A stretch of 64,000 nucleotides of DNA from Streptomyces orinoci (lineage in GTDB: Bacteria > Actinomycetota > Actinomycetes > Streptomycetales > Streptomycetaceae), in NCBI RefSeq assembly GCF_003121295.1, contig NZ_PHNC01000038.1, positions 1-64,000 on the forward strand, written 5' to 3'. Made by a program: the position numbers and the translations under genes. Each line of letters opens with the position of its first letter. The first letter of the stretch is position 1. Positions 40,917-49,975 of this stretch are shown here, piece by piece. Below the pieces are notes generated by a model. The model was not told the DNA's origin. It did not search any database and saw nothing but the letters and a program-made list of their open reading frames with translations.

Positions 40917-41291
40917 TCAGTCGCCGTAGACGGCCCGCAGGGCGTCCTGGGCGGCGGCCAGCGCGGCCGCCCGGTCCAGGCCCAGCCGCCGGGCGCGCTG
41001 GGCATAGGTCTGGGCGGCCGCCGCGGCCTCCCGTTCGGCGGTGTCGCCCGGGGCCGCCACAAAGGTGCCATTGCGGCCCCGGGTCTCGATCACCCCGTCC
41101 GTCTCCAGTGCCCGGTATGCCTTGGCCACCGTGTTGGCGGCCAGCCCCAGCTCCCCGGCCAGCCCGCGCACGGTGGGCAGTTTGTGGCCCACCGGCAGCG
41201 CCCCGGAGCGGGCCTGCTCGGCGATGCGGGCGCGGATCTGCTCAAAGGGCGGCTCGGGCGCGTTGGGATCGACGGAAAGGGACAGGGGCAC
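40917..41291 (-). CDS. GntR family regulator (YtrA-like, short)
   Basis: A 124-residue protein: winged helix with LPTVRGLAGELGLAANTVAKAYRALETDGVIETRGRNGTFV and only a short helical C-terminus, so of the YtrA subfamily that often controls transporters. GTG start at 41291 with CAGGAG at 7 bases. It lies 34 bp upstream of the GH39-like gene on the same strand. Confidence 0.88.
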   Translation of the reverse strand: MPLSLSVDPNAPEPPFEQIRARIAEQARSGALPVGHKLPTVRGLAGELGLAANTVAKAYRALETDGVIETRGRNGTFVAAPGDTAEREAAAAAQTYAQRARRLGLDRAAALAAAQDALRAVYGD

Positions 41292-41375
41292 GGTGCTACT
41301 CCTGGCTGAAGGGCTGACGGAACGGATCGCACCGCCCATTGTGCGGCGTGGCGTCCGTCTCCGCTTGACGCCGCG

Positions 41376-43229
41376 TCAGAGCTGGAGTTCGGTGCCGCGG
41401 GTACGCAGCCAGGTGTCCAGGCCCAGCACCAGTTCGGCGCCGGTGCGGTAGGCGTCCGGGCTGCCCTCGCCCAGCGCCTTGGCCAGGGCCTCGGAGTCCA
41501 GCAGCGGGCGTACCGGGGAGTCCTGGTCGGCGGCCACCTTGCGCAGTTCCTCCCGCAGGGCCAGGGCGTAGCGCGGGTCCTGGGTGGTCGGGTAGGGGCT
41601 CTTGACCCGGTCGGCCACCACATCGGGCAGCAGGTCGCGGGTGGCGGCGCGCAGCAGCGACTTCTCCCGGCCGTCGAAGGTCTTCATGGACCAGGGTGTG
41701 TTGAAGACGTACTCCACCAGCCGGTGGTCGCAGAAGGGCACCCGGACCTCCAGGCCGACGGCCATGCTGGCGCGGTCCTTGCGGTCCAGCAGCATCTGGA
41801 CGAACCGGGTCAGATGCAGATAGCTGATCTCGCGCATCCGCCGCTGGGTGCCCGTCTCCCCGTCCAGCTGCGGCACTTCGGCCAGGGCCTCGTGGTAGCG
41901 GGCCGCGGTATAGCCCGGCACATCCACCTTGGCCAGGATGTCCTTGCCCAGCAGGGCGGTCCGGCCGAGGCTGCCGTCCGGGCTGAAGGTGTCGGCCCCG
42001 CCGCCGGCTATCCAGGGAAAGGTGCCGGAGTTGACGGCCGCCGGGTCATGGAACCACTTGTACCCGCCGAACACCTCGTCGGCCGACTCTCCGGACAGGG
42101 CGACCGTGGACTGTTCGCGGATGGCCTTGAACAGCAGATAGAGCGAGGTGTCGCCGTCGCCGAAGCCCAGCGGGAGGTCGCGGGCGGCCAGGATGGCGTC
42201 CCGGTTGGCCCGGTCCATCAGCGCGGCGGTGTCCAGCACCACATCCCGGTGGTCGGAGCGGACATGCTCGGCCAGGGCGTGGGCGTAGGGACCGTCGGGG
42301 GTGGAGCGCAGGGCGTCCGGGCGGAAGCGGTCGGTGTGGCCGGTGAAGTCCACCGAGAAGGAGCGCACCGGTCCCTGCCCGGCCTCGGCCAGGCCCTTGG
42401 CGGCCAGCGCGGTGATGGCCGAGGAGTCCAGGCCGCCGGAGAGCAGGGTGCACAGCGGTACATCGGCGATCAGCTGGCGGCCGATGATGTCGTCCAGCAG
42501 CTCACGGATGTGCCCCACGGTGGTCTTGGTGTCATCGGTGTGCTCTCTGGCCTCAAGTGCCCAGTAGCGGCGCACCGTCAGCCCGGAGCGGCGGATGCGC
42601 GCGGTGTGGCCGGGGCGCAGCTCGTGAATGCCCTTGTAGACGCCGTGCCCGGGGGTCTTGGCGAAGCCCATGATCTCGGCCAGGCCCTCGGCGTCCACCA
42701 CGGGGCGCACCCGGGGGTGGGCCAGGATGGCCTTCTGCTCGGAGCCGAAGATCACTCCGTCCGGGGTGGGGTGGTAGTACAGCGGCTTGATGCCCATCCG
42801 GTCGCGGACCAGCAGGAGTTCCTCGGTGCGCGGGTCCCAGATGGCGAAGGCGTACATGCCGTTGAGGCGTTCGGTGAAGTCCTCGCCCCACTCCAGATAG
42901 GCGTGCAGCACCACCTCGGTGTCACTGCTGGTACGGAAGCGATGCCCCCGCGCCGTCAACTCATCCCGAAGCTCACGGTAGTTGTAGACCTCTCCGCTGT
43001 AGGTGACGGCCAGCAGGGTACGCCCGTCCCGCTCCACCAGCATCGGCTGCTTGCCGCCCTCGATATCGATGACGGCCAGCCTGCGGTGCCCCAGCGCGGC
43101 ATGGGTGTCCAGCCATACGCCGCCGGCGTCCGGGCCCCGGCAGACCATGGTGCGCGTCATCGCGTCCAGGGTGTCCTTGGCGGCGGTGAGGTCCTGCTGG
43201 TACGAGATCCATCCGGTGATTCCGCACAT
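41376..43229 (-). CDS. asnB: Glutamine-hydrolysing asparagine synthetase
   Basis: A 617-residue enzyme that makes asparagine from aspartate, ATP and glutamine. The N-terminal MCGITGW keeps the catalytic Cys2; RGPDAGG, GHRRLAVID and the glutaminase loop VYNYRELR follow. The synthetase PP-loop is LLSGGLDSSA. It is full length for this actinobacterial branch. It contrasts with the lasso cyclase in this window, which has lost Cys2. It diverges from the double-GNAT gene across 189 bp. Confidence 0.95.
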   Translation of the reverse strand: MCGITGWISYQQDLTAAKDTLDAMTRTMVCRGPDAGGVWLDTHAALGHRRLAVIDIEGGKQPMLVERDGRTLLAVTYSGEVYNYRELRDELTARGHRFRTSSDTEVVLHAYLEWGEDFTERLNGMYAFAIWDPRTEELLLVRDRMGIKPLYYHPTPDGVIFGSEQKAILAHPRVRPVVDAEGLAEIMGFAKTPGHGVYKGIHELRPGHTARIRRSGLTVRRYWALEAREHTDDTKTTVGHIRELLDDIIGRQLIADVPLCTLLSGGLDSSAITALAAKGLAEAGQGPVRSFSVDFTGHTDRFRPDALRSTPDGPYAHALAEHVRSDHRDVVLDTAALMDRANRDAILAARDLPLGFGDGDTSLYLLFKAIREQSTVALSGESADEVFGGYKWFHDPAAVNSGTFPWIAGGGADTFSPDGSLGRTALLGKDILAKVDVPGYTAARYHEALAEVPQLDGETGTQRRMREISYLHLTRFVQMLLDRKDRASMAVGLEVRVPFCDHRLVEYVFNTPWSMKTFDGREKSLLRAATRDLLPDVVADRVKSPYPTTQDPRYALALREELRKVAADQDSPVRPLLDSEALAKALGEGSPDAYRTGAELVLGLDTWLRTRGTELQL

Positions 43230-43418
43230 CTTCGCGGTGTCCCCTCTCGGTTGACCGCCCGGTGTGGCGCCGGGCGCGACTCGCCCCCGTTCCCCGGCCC
43301 GCTTGCTGGTTCCGGCGGGCCGTTGGAACCCGACGCTACGCCCAACAAGTTGTATGCACCACCCACGTTTGTCAAAAACCCTTTTTGATCAAGCCAGTCG
43401 GCCCCCTACCGTGCCCAT

Positions 43419-44348
43419 ATGCCGCTCACCATCCGGGACTTCCGGCCCGCCGACGCCGAGGCCGTCACCGAGGCCCGCCGCACCGCCCAGCCCTTTGCGG
43501 TGCTCACCGCCGAGTCCCTGCGCTCCGAGGCCGGGCAGGCCCCGGCCGGACAGCACTTCCGCCTGCTGGTGGCGGAACTGGACGGCCGGGTGGCGGGCAT
43601 GGCCCGCACCGGCCTCTGCACCGACCGCGCCGAACCGGGCCACGCCTTCCTCCACCCCTGTGTCCACCCGGACTTCACCGGCCGGGGCGCCGGCTCGGCG
43701 CTGCTCTCCGCCGCCGAGGGCCATCTGGCCTCGCTCGGCGCCCATACCGTCCTCACCTGGGCCCTGGACGACGGCCACTCCCCCGGCTGGGCCGAGCGCC
43801 GCGGCTACCAGCGCCAACCGCGCTCCGGCCACTTCCTCGGCCTGGACCTGACCGGAACCGGCCTGCCGCCGCTCGCCGAACCGCCGCCCGGGGTGGAACT
43901 GCGCCCCTTCACCGACTTCGCCGCCGACCCGCGCCCGCTCTACGCGCTGGACCTGGCCGTCTCCCAGGACGAGCCGGGCGACGCGGCCGCCACCACCACC
44001 CCCTTCTCCTACCAGGAGTGGCTGGCCCGCTACTGGCACCAGCCGCTCCTGGACCGGAAGTTGTCCATCGCGGCCGTCGCGGACGGCACCCCCGTCGCCT
44101 TCACCGCCGCCCTCACCGACCGCCGGGGCCGCTACCTCTCCGGCATGACAGGCACCGCCCGCGCCCACCGCGGCCGCGGTCTGGCCAGGCTGGCCAAGAA
44201 CCACAGCCTCCACCTGGCGCGGGCCGCGGGCTGCCGCAACGCCTTCACCCAGAACGACGCGGACAACGCGCCCATGCTGGCGGTCAACCGCTGGTTCGGC
44301 TACCGCCCCGCGGCCACCGAGCTGCGCTACGCCCGCGAACTGGGCTGA
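43419..44348 (+). CDS. Tandem GNAT N-acetyltransferase
   Basis: A 309-residue protein with two GNAT folds. The first (1-145) has VHPDFTGRGAGSALLSAAEGHL, the acetyl-CoA pyrophosphate loop R/Q-x-x-G-x-G/A. The second (~150-309) has TARAHRGRGLARLAKNHSL and ends with NRWFGYRP. Substrate unknown. Part of the second domain (43892-44056) is homologous to a fragment at 48542-48763, so the two flank the XRE/dehydrogenase/aminotransferase/Nudix block. Confidence 0.88.
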   Translation: MPLTIRDFRPADAEAVTEARRTAQPFAVLTAESLRSEAGQAPAGQHFRLLVAELDGRVAGMARTGLCTDRAEPGHAFLHPCVHPDFTGRGAGSALLSAAEGHLASLGAHTVLTWALDDGHSPGWAERRGYQRQPRSGHFLGLDLTGTGLPPLAEPPPGVELRPFTDFAADPRPLYALDLAVSQDEPGDAAATTTPFSYQEWLARYWHQPLLDRKLSIAAVADGTPVAFTAALTDRRGRYLSGMTGTARAHRGRGLARLAKNHSLHLARAAGCRNAFTQNDADNAPMLAVNRWFGYRPAATELRYARELG

Positions 44349-44362
44349 GGAGCTGATCGCGC

Positions 44363-45679
44363 TCAACTCGACCGCAGCCGTTCCATGAACTCCGCAACGC
44401 CGTCCACCCGGCGGTAGGGCTTGAAGGCCGGCGCCAGCTCGCGCACCAGGGCGACGCACCGCGGGGCACCGATCCGGGTGGCCAGGTCGAGCGACTCGCC
44501 GGTGACGTCGAGCGCCTGCTCGACGTCGTTGGACTTGAGGTAGCCCTTGGCCTGGTAGGTCAGAAAGATCCCGCGCGTCTTGTCCCTGGCGCGCGGCAGC
44601 AGAGTCATTCCTTCGGTGATGCGGGCGCGGGCCTCGTCGGTACGGCCGAGGTCGAGCAGGCACTGGCCCGAGTCGACAGCGAGGTCGGCGGGGCTCATCC
44701 ACGCGCACCATCCCGGTGCGGGTTCGGTGGCCTCCACGCCCAGTGCGGCCTCGGCCTGCGACAGGTCACGGTAGCAGGCAGTGCGCTCACCGAGGGCCGC
44801 GTGGGCCCGGGCCCGACGCAGGAAGAGCAGGGAACGGGCGGTGGGGTGCTGAGTGCCGGAGAGGGCGTATCCGAGCTGGTCAACGGACACCTTCGGCTCA
44901 CCCAGCCAGTTCGACTGGTAGGCGAAGTCCGAAAGCACCCCGGCGCCGTGGTCGCGGTTGCCTGCCACGTGGGCGGACTGCAAAGCGGCGCCCCAGAGCT
45001 TGCCGGCCGCCCAGTGCTGACCATGGTCGAAGCGGTACCAGCCGCAGGTGGTGGCGAGCGAGGCCGCGAGCAAGTGCAGGCGGCGGCCGGTGGCCTCGTT
45101 GTAGCGGCCGGCCTCGATCAGCTCGGTCACCGTGGCGAGGTGGGCGTCCATCAGGCGAATGGTGTGCTGGCGCTGTTCGGTCGGCAGGGCCGTCAGCTTT
45201 GTGCTGGTCTCCTCCAGCCAGTCCACCAGTTCCGGATCCACCCGCTTGCCGCCGAGTGCCGAAGTGAGGCGTTCCGGTTCGATTCGGGCCCACTGGGCGG
45301 CGAGTCCCGCCAAGGAGATGGCGCTGTACGTCATGAAGCTGCGGCGGTCCATGGAGGCTCTCTGTGCGTCGTGGAGTGCTTGGACGGTGTAGGCGGACCC
45401 CAGCGGCAGCGGCTCGTCGCGCCCGGGCAGCCAGTAGGGCCAGCCGTACGCCTCCTCCATGTCCGACACCGGCACGTCGAAGGCTTCCGCGATCAACAAC
45501 TGCGATTCGGGGTTCGGCGTCTTGCGCCAGTTCTCCCACCGGCTGACGGCCGTTTTGTCGGCGCCGGAACGCAGACCATGGCGGCGGGCCGTCCGGTCGA
45601 GGACCGCGGCGAGGTCGCCCTGGGACCAGCCGCGCAGGTCGCGCGCGTAGGCGAGGGGGTGCCGGATCGGGTCGTCCAC
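44363..45679 (-). CDS. XRE family regulator with TPR-like C-terminal domain
   Basis: A 438-residue regulator. The N-terminal HTH is LAYARDLRGWSQGDLAAVLDRTARRH...AVSRWENWRKTPNPESQL. Residues ~110-125 carry the MDRRSFM signature seen in many Streptomyces pathway regulators, and the rest is helical TPR-like repeats (e.g. ARSLLFLRRARAHAALGE). It diverges from the dehydrogenase operon across 156 bp and probably controls it. It starts exactly where the GNAT-side sequence ends (14 bp after the GNAT stop). Confidence 0.88.
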   Translation of the reverse strand: MDDPIRHPLAYARDLRGWSQGDLAAVLDRTARRHGLRSGADKTAVSRWENWRKTPNPESQLLIAEAFDVPVSDMEEAYGWPYWLPGRDEPLPLGSAYTVQALHDAQRASMDRRSFMTYSAISLAGLAAQWARIEPERLTSALGGKRVDPELVDWLEETSTKLTALPTEQRQHTIRLMDAHLATVTELIEAGRYNEATGRRLHLLAASLATTCGWYRFDHGQHWAAGKLWGAALQSAHVAGNRDHGAGVLSDFAYQSNWLGEPKVSVDQLGYALSGTQHPTARSLLFLRRARAHAALGERTACYRDLSQAEAALGVEATEPAPGWCAWMSPADLAVDSGQCLLDLGRTDEARARITEGMTLLPRARDKTRGIFLTYQAKGYLKSNDVEQALDVTGESLDLATRIGAPRCVALVRELAPAFKPYRRVDGVAEFMERLRSS

Positions 45680-45835
45680 AGCACCAATCCCATCATCGAC
45701 GGTGACCGCGAGCCTACCGTCCGCAAGGGCGGGACAACCCCGGGACTACCGCCAAAGCCTGTCTGCTGACGGACAGTTGGGCTGTACTCGACGCACACCG
45801 AAGAACTTCCTGCACAAAGCGGAAGGAGTCTGCCC

Positions 45836-46828
45836 ATGAAGCGACGCGCCGCGGTCATCGGTCTGGGCCACCAAGCGGTCGAAGACCACCTGCCGGGCCT
45901 GCTCGGCTCCGCCCGGGCCGAGCTCGTCGCCATCTGCGACAACAACCCCGACACCCTGCGCGAGCGCCAGGGGACGCTTCATGTACCCGGGTTCACCCGC
46001 TCCGGCGATCTACTGGACGCGGTGGAGCCGGACTTCGTCATCATCGCCGTCCCGCACTACGCGGGCCGGTCCGTGGTCGAGCAGTGTGCGAAGCGGGGCG
46101 TGCACATGATGAAGGAGAAGCCGTTCGCCATCTCGCCCGCCGAAGCCCGCGAGCTCGCCCATGTCTGCCGGGCAGGCCAGGTCGAGCTGATGGTCACCCT
46201 CCAGCGCCGGTTCAACCCGATCTACGCCAGCGTGCTGGGCCTGCTCGACCAGATCGGCACCCCGTTCCTGATCGACGGCCAGTACACCTTTCACACCAAC
46301 ACCCCGGGCGCCGGCTGGCGTGGAGACGTCAAGCAGGCCGGCGGCGGCTGCATCATCGACATGGGCTACCACCTGATCGACCTGCTGCTGTGGTACTTCG
46401 GCCTGCCCAGCCGCATCCTCGCCGAGTTCTCCGCCACCGCGGTTCCGGACGCCGGCTACAACGCCGAGGACACCGCCGTCATCCAGCTCGGCTACGGCAC
46501 CAACATGTACGGCTCGGTCCTGCTGTCACGCTGGGCGGCCCCGAAGACCGAGAAACTGCACGTCGTCGGCACCCGTGGCTCGCTGCTGCTGGCCGAGGGC
46601 CAGGTGCAACGTCTCGATCTGGCCGGCGCGGTCGTGGAGCAGCTGACCCGCCCGCACGCCCCCGCGAGCGCCGCCACCGCGCAGATCGACCACTTCTGCC
46701 GGGTCCTGGACGGCGAACGCCCCAACACCTCCGGCCCCGAGCAGCACCTCGCCCACGCCGCCTTCATCGCCTCCTGCTACGAGTCCAAGACGGCCGGACG
46801 CTACATCGACCCCAAGGAGTTGCTGTGA
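45836..46828 (+). CDS. Gfo/Idh/MocA family NAD(P)-dependent oxidoreductase
   Basis: A 330-residue dehydrogenase. The Rossmann start is RRAAVIGLGHQAVEDHL (G-L-G-x-x-A), EKPFAISPAEA is the family E-K-P motif, and DMGYHLIDLLLWYFG is the conserved D-x-G-x-H substrate site. It would oxidise a sugar or cyclitol hydroxyl. GGAAGGAG precedes the ATG. The next gene's start overlaps its stop, so it works with the aminotransferase: oxidation to a ketone, then amination, is the usual logic. Confidence 0.93.
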   Translation: MKRRAAVIGLGHQAVEDHLPGLLGSARAELVAICDNNPDTLRERQGTLHVPGFTRSGDLLDAVEPDFVIIAVPHYAGRSVVEQCAKRGVHMMKEKPFAISPAEARELAHVCRAGQVELMVTLQRRFNPIYASVLGLLDQIGTPFLIDGQYTFHTNTPGAGWRGDVKQAGGGCIIDMGYHLIDLLLWYFGLPSRILAEFSATAVPDAGYNAEDTAVIQLGYGTNMYGSVLLSRWAAPKTEKLHVVGTRGSLLLAEGQVQRLDLAGAVVEQLTRPHAPASAATAQIDHFCRVLDGERPNTSGPEQHLAHAAFIASCYESKTAGRYIDPKELL

Positions 46829-48075
46829 CGACGCTCGCGCTGCTCGGCGGCCATCCTGAAGTGACCGCTTTGGGCCCGCACTTCACCTGGCCACTGATCG
46901 ACGACAACACCCGCGCCAAGGTCGCCGCCCAACTCGACACCGCCGTCTCCATCCCCGGCCGGTCCGGCATCGTCGCCGAACTGGAGGACGGCCTCAAGGC
47001 ATACTTCCGCGCCCGCCACGCCATCACCACCAGCTCCGGCACCGCCGCCCTGCACGCCATTTACGCCACCCGCATCAAGGCCGGCGACGAGGTGATCGTG
47101 CCCGCCTGGACCTTCCACGCCACCGCCTCACCGCTGTTCCACCTGGGCGCGGTGCCGGTGCTGTGCGAGACCCGGCCAGACGGCAATATCGACCCCGACC
47201 ACGTCGAGGAGCTGATCACCCCGCGCACCCGCGCGCTGATGGTCACCCACCTGTGGGGCCGTCCCGCCGACATGGGGCGTCTGGCCACGATCGCCGACGC
47301 ACACGACCTGATTCTGCTGGAGGACGGCTCCCACGCCCACGGCGCCGACATCCATGGGAAGAAGGTCGGCACCTTCGGCCTGGCCTCCGCGTTCTCTCTC
47401 AACGGCCCCAAGCCGCTATCCGGCGGCGAAGGCGGGTTCGTGCTGACCAACGACGACGACACGTACTACCGCGTGCTGACGTTCGCCCACTACAACAAAC
47501 GGTGCAAGTCCGAGATCCCGCCCGGCCATCCGCTCGCCAGGTACGCGGTCACCGGCTCCGGCCTCAAGCTCCGCATCCACCCGCTCGCCGCAGCCCTCGC
47601 CTTCGACCAGCTCCACCGCCTGGACGGCTACCTCGCCGGCCGCGCCGAGATCGCCCGCCACCTCACCGAAGAGTTCACCCGGGTCCCCGGCCTGGAGGTC
47701 ACGCCGGTGACCGAAGGAGTGGTGCCGTCCTGGTACGGGTTGACGCTCACCTACCGGCCCGACGAGCTGGGTGGCCTGCCGATTGAGCGATTCCACGAGG
47801 CTCTGCTGGCTGAGGGCGCCAGCGAGTTCGACCGGCCCGGCTCCACCTGCCCTCTGCACGAGCTGCCGCTCTATCAGCACCCCGGCCTGCTGTTCCCCGG
47901 CTGCTCGCACCAGCACCGGCAATACCCGCCCGGCTCCTTTCCCATCGCCGAGCACGCCTACCGGCACACGATCAAGCTCCCGGTCTGGCACCGTGAGCAG
48001 GATCTCGCACTGGCCGAGCAGTACGTGCGCGCGGCCACCAAGGTGAGCGACCGCCACAAGGAGCTGCTGTCATGA
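46825..48075 (+). CDS. DegT/DnrJ/EryC1/StrS aminotransferase
   Basis: A 416-residue PLP enzyme that converts a keto-sugar or keto-cyclitol to the amine. The family markers are TTSSGTAALHAIYATRI, PAWTFHATASP, LEDGSHAHGA and the PLP-Lys in SLNGPKPLSGGEGG (the lysine of G-P-K). GTG start at 46825 overlaps the dehydrogenase stop. The length is usual. Paired with the dehydrogenase it resembles the NtdA/NtdC and StsC/StsB-type logic of aminosugar and aminocyclitol pathways. Confidence 0.93.
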   Translation: MTTLALLGGHPEVTALGPHFTWPLIDDNTRAKVAAQLDTAVSIPGRSGIVAELEDGLKAYFRARHAITTSSGTAALHAIYATRIKAGDEVIVPAWTFHATASPLFHLGAVPVLCETRPDGNIDPDHVEELITPRTRALMVTHLWGRPADMGRLATIADAHDLILLEDGSHAHGADIHGKKVGTFGLASAFSLNGPKPLSGGEGGFVLTNDDDTYYRVLTFAHYNKRCKSEIPPGHPLARYAVTGSGLKLRIHPLAAALAFDQLHRLDGYLAGRAEIARHLTEEFTRVPGLEVTPVTEGVVPSWYGLTLTYRPDELGGLPIERFHEALLAEGASEFDRPGSTCPLHELPLYQHPGLLFPGCSHQHRQYPPGSFPIAEHAYRHTIKLPVWHREQDLALAEQYVRAATKVSDRHKELLS

Positions 48076-48506
48076 CCGTGACCTCCCCCGACTTCCTGGC
48101 CGGCCTGGTCAACGGTGCCCAGGCAGACGGCATCACCGGGTTCGTGGCCGGTGCCGTCGTCAACAATGGCGACCGGATCCTGCTCCTGCGGCGCAAGCCG
48201 GACGACTTCATGGGCGGCCTGTGGGAGATCCCCTCCGGCAAGGTCGAGAAGGGCGAGACCATCCTCGAAGCCCTCCACCGGGAGACCACCGAAGAGACCG
48301 GCCTGACGATCGAGGCGGTCAACGACTACGTCGGCCACTTCGACTACGCCAACAGCCGCGGCGGCACCACCCGCCAGTTCAACTTCGCCGTCACCGTCCG
48401 CACGAGCGAACCGGTCGTCCTCGCCGAGCACGACGCCCACCAGTGGGCCCACCCCGGTGACCTGCCCCCGGTCAGCAATGCGGTCCGCCATCTGATCACC
48501 CGCTGA
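48072..48506 (+). CDS. Nudix hydrolase
   Basis: A 144-residue protein with a Nudix box in GKVEKGETILEALHRETTEE then TGL (G-x5-E-x7-R-E-x-x-E-E-x-G). WEIPSGKVEKGE resembles MutT/ADP-sugar pyrophosphatase-type enzymes. It overlaps the aminotransferase by 4 bp and is the last gene of the operon. It may remove a nucleotide from the pathway's product or intermediate (inference). Confidence 0.9.
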   Translation: MTVTSPDFLAGLVNGAQADGITGFVAGAVVNNGDRILLLRRKPDDFMGGLWEIPSGKVEKGETILEALHRETTEETGLTIEAVNDYVGHFDYANSRGGTTRQFNFAVTVRTSEPVVLAEHDAHQWAHPGDLPPVSNAVRHLITR

Positions 48507-48541
48507 TCCGGCCCCAGCCGTACGGCCCGCCTCCCAATCAA

Positions 48542-48763
48542 CTGGAGATCCGCCCCCTCCACCGATTCACCGACTTCGCCACCGACCCCCGCCCGCTCTA
48601 CGCACTGGGCCTGGAGATCTTCCAGGACGAGCCGGGCGACGCGGCCACCACCCCCGTCTCCTACCGGGAGCGGCTGGCCCGCCCCTGGCACCAGCCGCTC
48701 CTGACCCGTCCGGCGCCCTGGCGCGAGCGCCCGCGCCACTGCCGGGTGAAGGTCGGCATATGA
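48542..48763 (+). pseudogene. Truncated GNAT fragment, homologous to 43419-44348
   Basis: Reading this frame gives LEIRPLHRFTDFATDPRPLY, then FQDEPGDAATTPVSY and WHQPLL, closely matching GVELRPFTDFAADPRPLY, SQDEPGDAAATTTPFSY and WHQPLLDR of the double-GNAT protein (second domain). About 55 codons align at roughly 75-80 percent by eye; after that the sequence is unrelated and stops at 48763. No start or acetyl-CoA loop is present. Confidence 0.75.
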
Positions 48764-49794
48764 GATCCCTCGTCCTCCTCATCGCCCTCTCCCTGACGAC
48801 CTGCCTGCTCACCGCCGGTACCGCCCGTACCGCCCCCGCCGCGACTCGTACCACCTCCGCCTGGCTGCCCTACTGGGGCACCAAGGCGGCCTATGACGAC
48901 GCCCTCCGGCATGCGGATCAGCTGCACACGGTCAGCCCCTTCTGGTACGAGGCGAGCTCGGCCACCACCATCACCGGCTACTCCGGCGCGGGCGACCGGC
49001 AGATCATCGACGGCCTGCACGGCAAGGGGGTCAAGGTCGTCCCCACGGTGGTGGAGACCCCCGACGCCCCCGCCATGGCCGCCCTCCTCGGCGACCCGGC
49101 CCAGCGGTCCCGCCACACGGACGCCCTGCTGCGCATCGCGGAGTCCGGCGCGTACCAGGGCCTGGACCTGGACTACGAGCGGATGACGGAGACCAAGGAC
49201 CCCGGGCTGCTGGAGCGCGTACGGACCGGCTACAACGCGCTGATGGGCGACCTCTGCAAGCGCCTGCACGCCCGCCACCAGCAGTGCGTGGTGACCGTAA
49301 TGCCGCAGATCTCCGGCCGGCCGCTCGTCTATGACTACCCCTACCTCGGCAAGGTCGCCGACCATCTCCGCATCATGGGCTACAACCTGCACAACGCCCT
49401 TGCCCAGCCCGGCCCGTTGTCCTCGGTCACCTGGTACGAGCAGTTTCTCCGCTATGCGGTGGGCACGGTGCCACGCGAGAAGCTGGAGGTCGCGCTGCCC
49501 GCCTATGGCTGGGACTGGACGGTCGGCTCCAACACCCGCGCGTCCCATGTCACTTGCCTGGAGGCGGAGACCCTCCGCCGCACCAAGGGCGTGCCCTATG
49601 AGTTCGACGCCGCCTCCGCCACCCCGCATTTCGCCTACCCGGATGCGGCCGGCCACCGCCACGAGGTCTGGTACCAGGACGCCCGCGGCACGGCAGCGCA
49701 CTTGGCGGTGCTGCACAAGTGGGGGGTGCGCGGAACGGGCTTGTGGGCTCTGGGCTTTGAGGAGGCGGGGCTATGGGATGTGCTCAGGGGGTAG
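48760..49794 (+). CDS. Secreted GH18 (chitinase-like/YaaH-type) glycosidase
   Basis: A 344-residue extracellular protein. Signal peptide MRSLVLLIALSLTTCLLTAG...APA. The GH18 catalytic motif is GLDLDYERM (D-x-D-x-E). Further family landmarks are ADHLRIMGYNLHN and ALPAYGWDWTVGSN, and GVRGTGLWALGFEE near the end. It most resembles spore cortex/cell-wall GH18 hydrolases rather than classical chitinases. No carbohydrate-binding module. The start overlaps the end of the GNAT fragment. Confidence 0.88.
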   Translation: MRSLVLLIALSLTTCLLTAGTARTAPAATRTTSAWLPYWGTKAAYDDALRHADQLHTVSPFWYEASSATTITGYSGAGDRQIIDGLHGKGVKVVPTVVETPDAPAMAALLGDPAQRSRHTDALLRIAESGAYQGLDLDYERMTETKDPGLLERVRTGYNALMGDLCKRLHARHQQCVVTVMPQISGRPLVYDYPYLGKVADHLRIMGYNLHNALAQPGPLSSVTWYEQFLRYAVGTVPREKLEVALPAYGWDWTVGSNTRASHVTCLEAETLRRTKGVPYEFDAASATPHFAYPDAAGHRHEVWYQDARGTAAHLAVLHKWGVRGTGLWALGFEEAGLWDVLRG

Positions 49795-49975
49795 GCCGCG
49801 TTTTAAGGGCGTGTGCCGAGTTCGGATCTTCAGGTGAGGCTGTGGAGCCAGGAATTGGCGCACCGCTTACGCCCGCAAAAATCTCGGCGAGCGGAAGTGG
49901 CAGGCAGAACGGCCGGGGGACAAGGCGCCCGGCCGCTCACCTCATGTCCTGAGCGGTGCGACAATCGCCAAGGGT

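Noticed and set aside
43892..48763. GNAT direct repeats as ends of a composite transposon
   Set aside because: They are diverged parts of coding sequence with no transposase or terminal structure; homologous recombination or insertion beside them is simpler.
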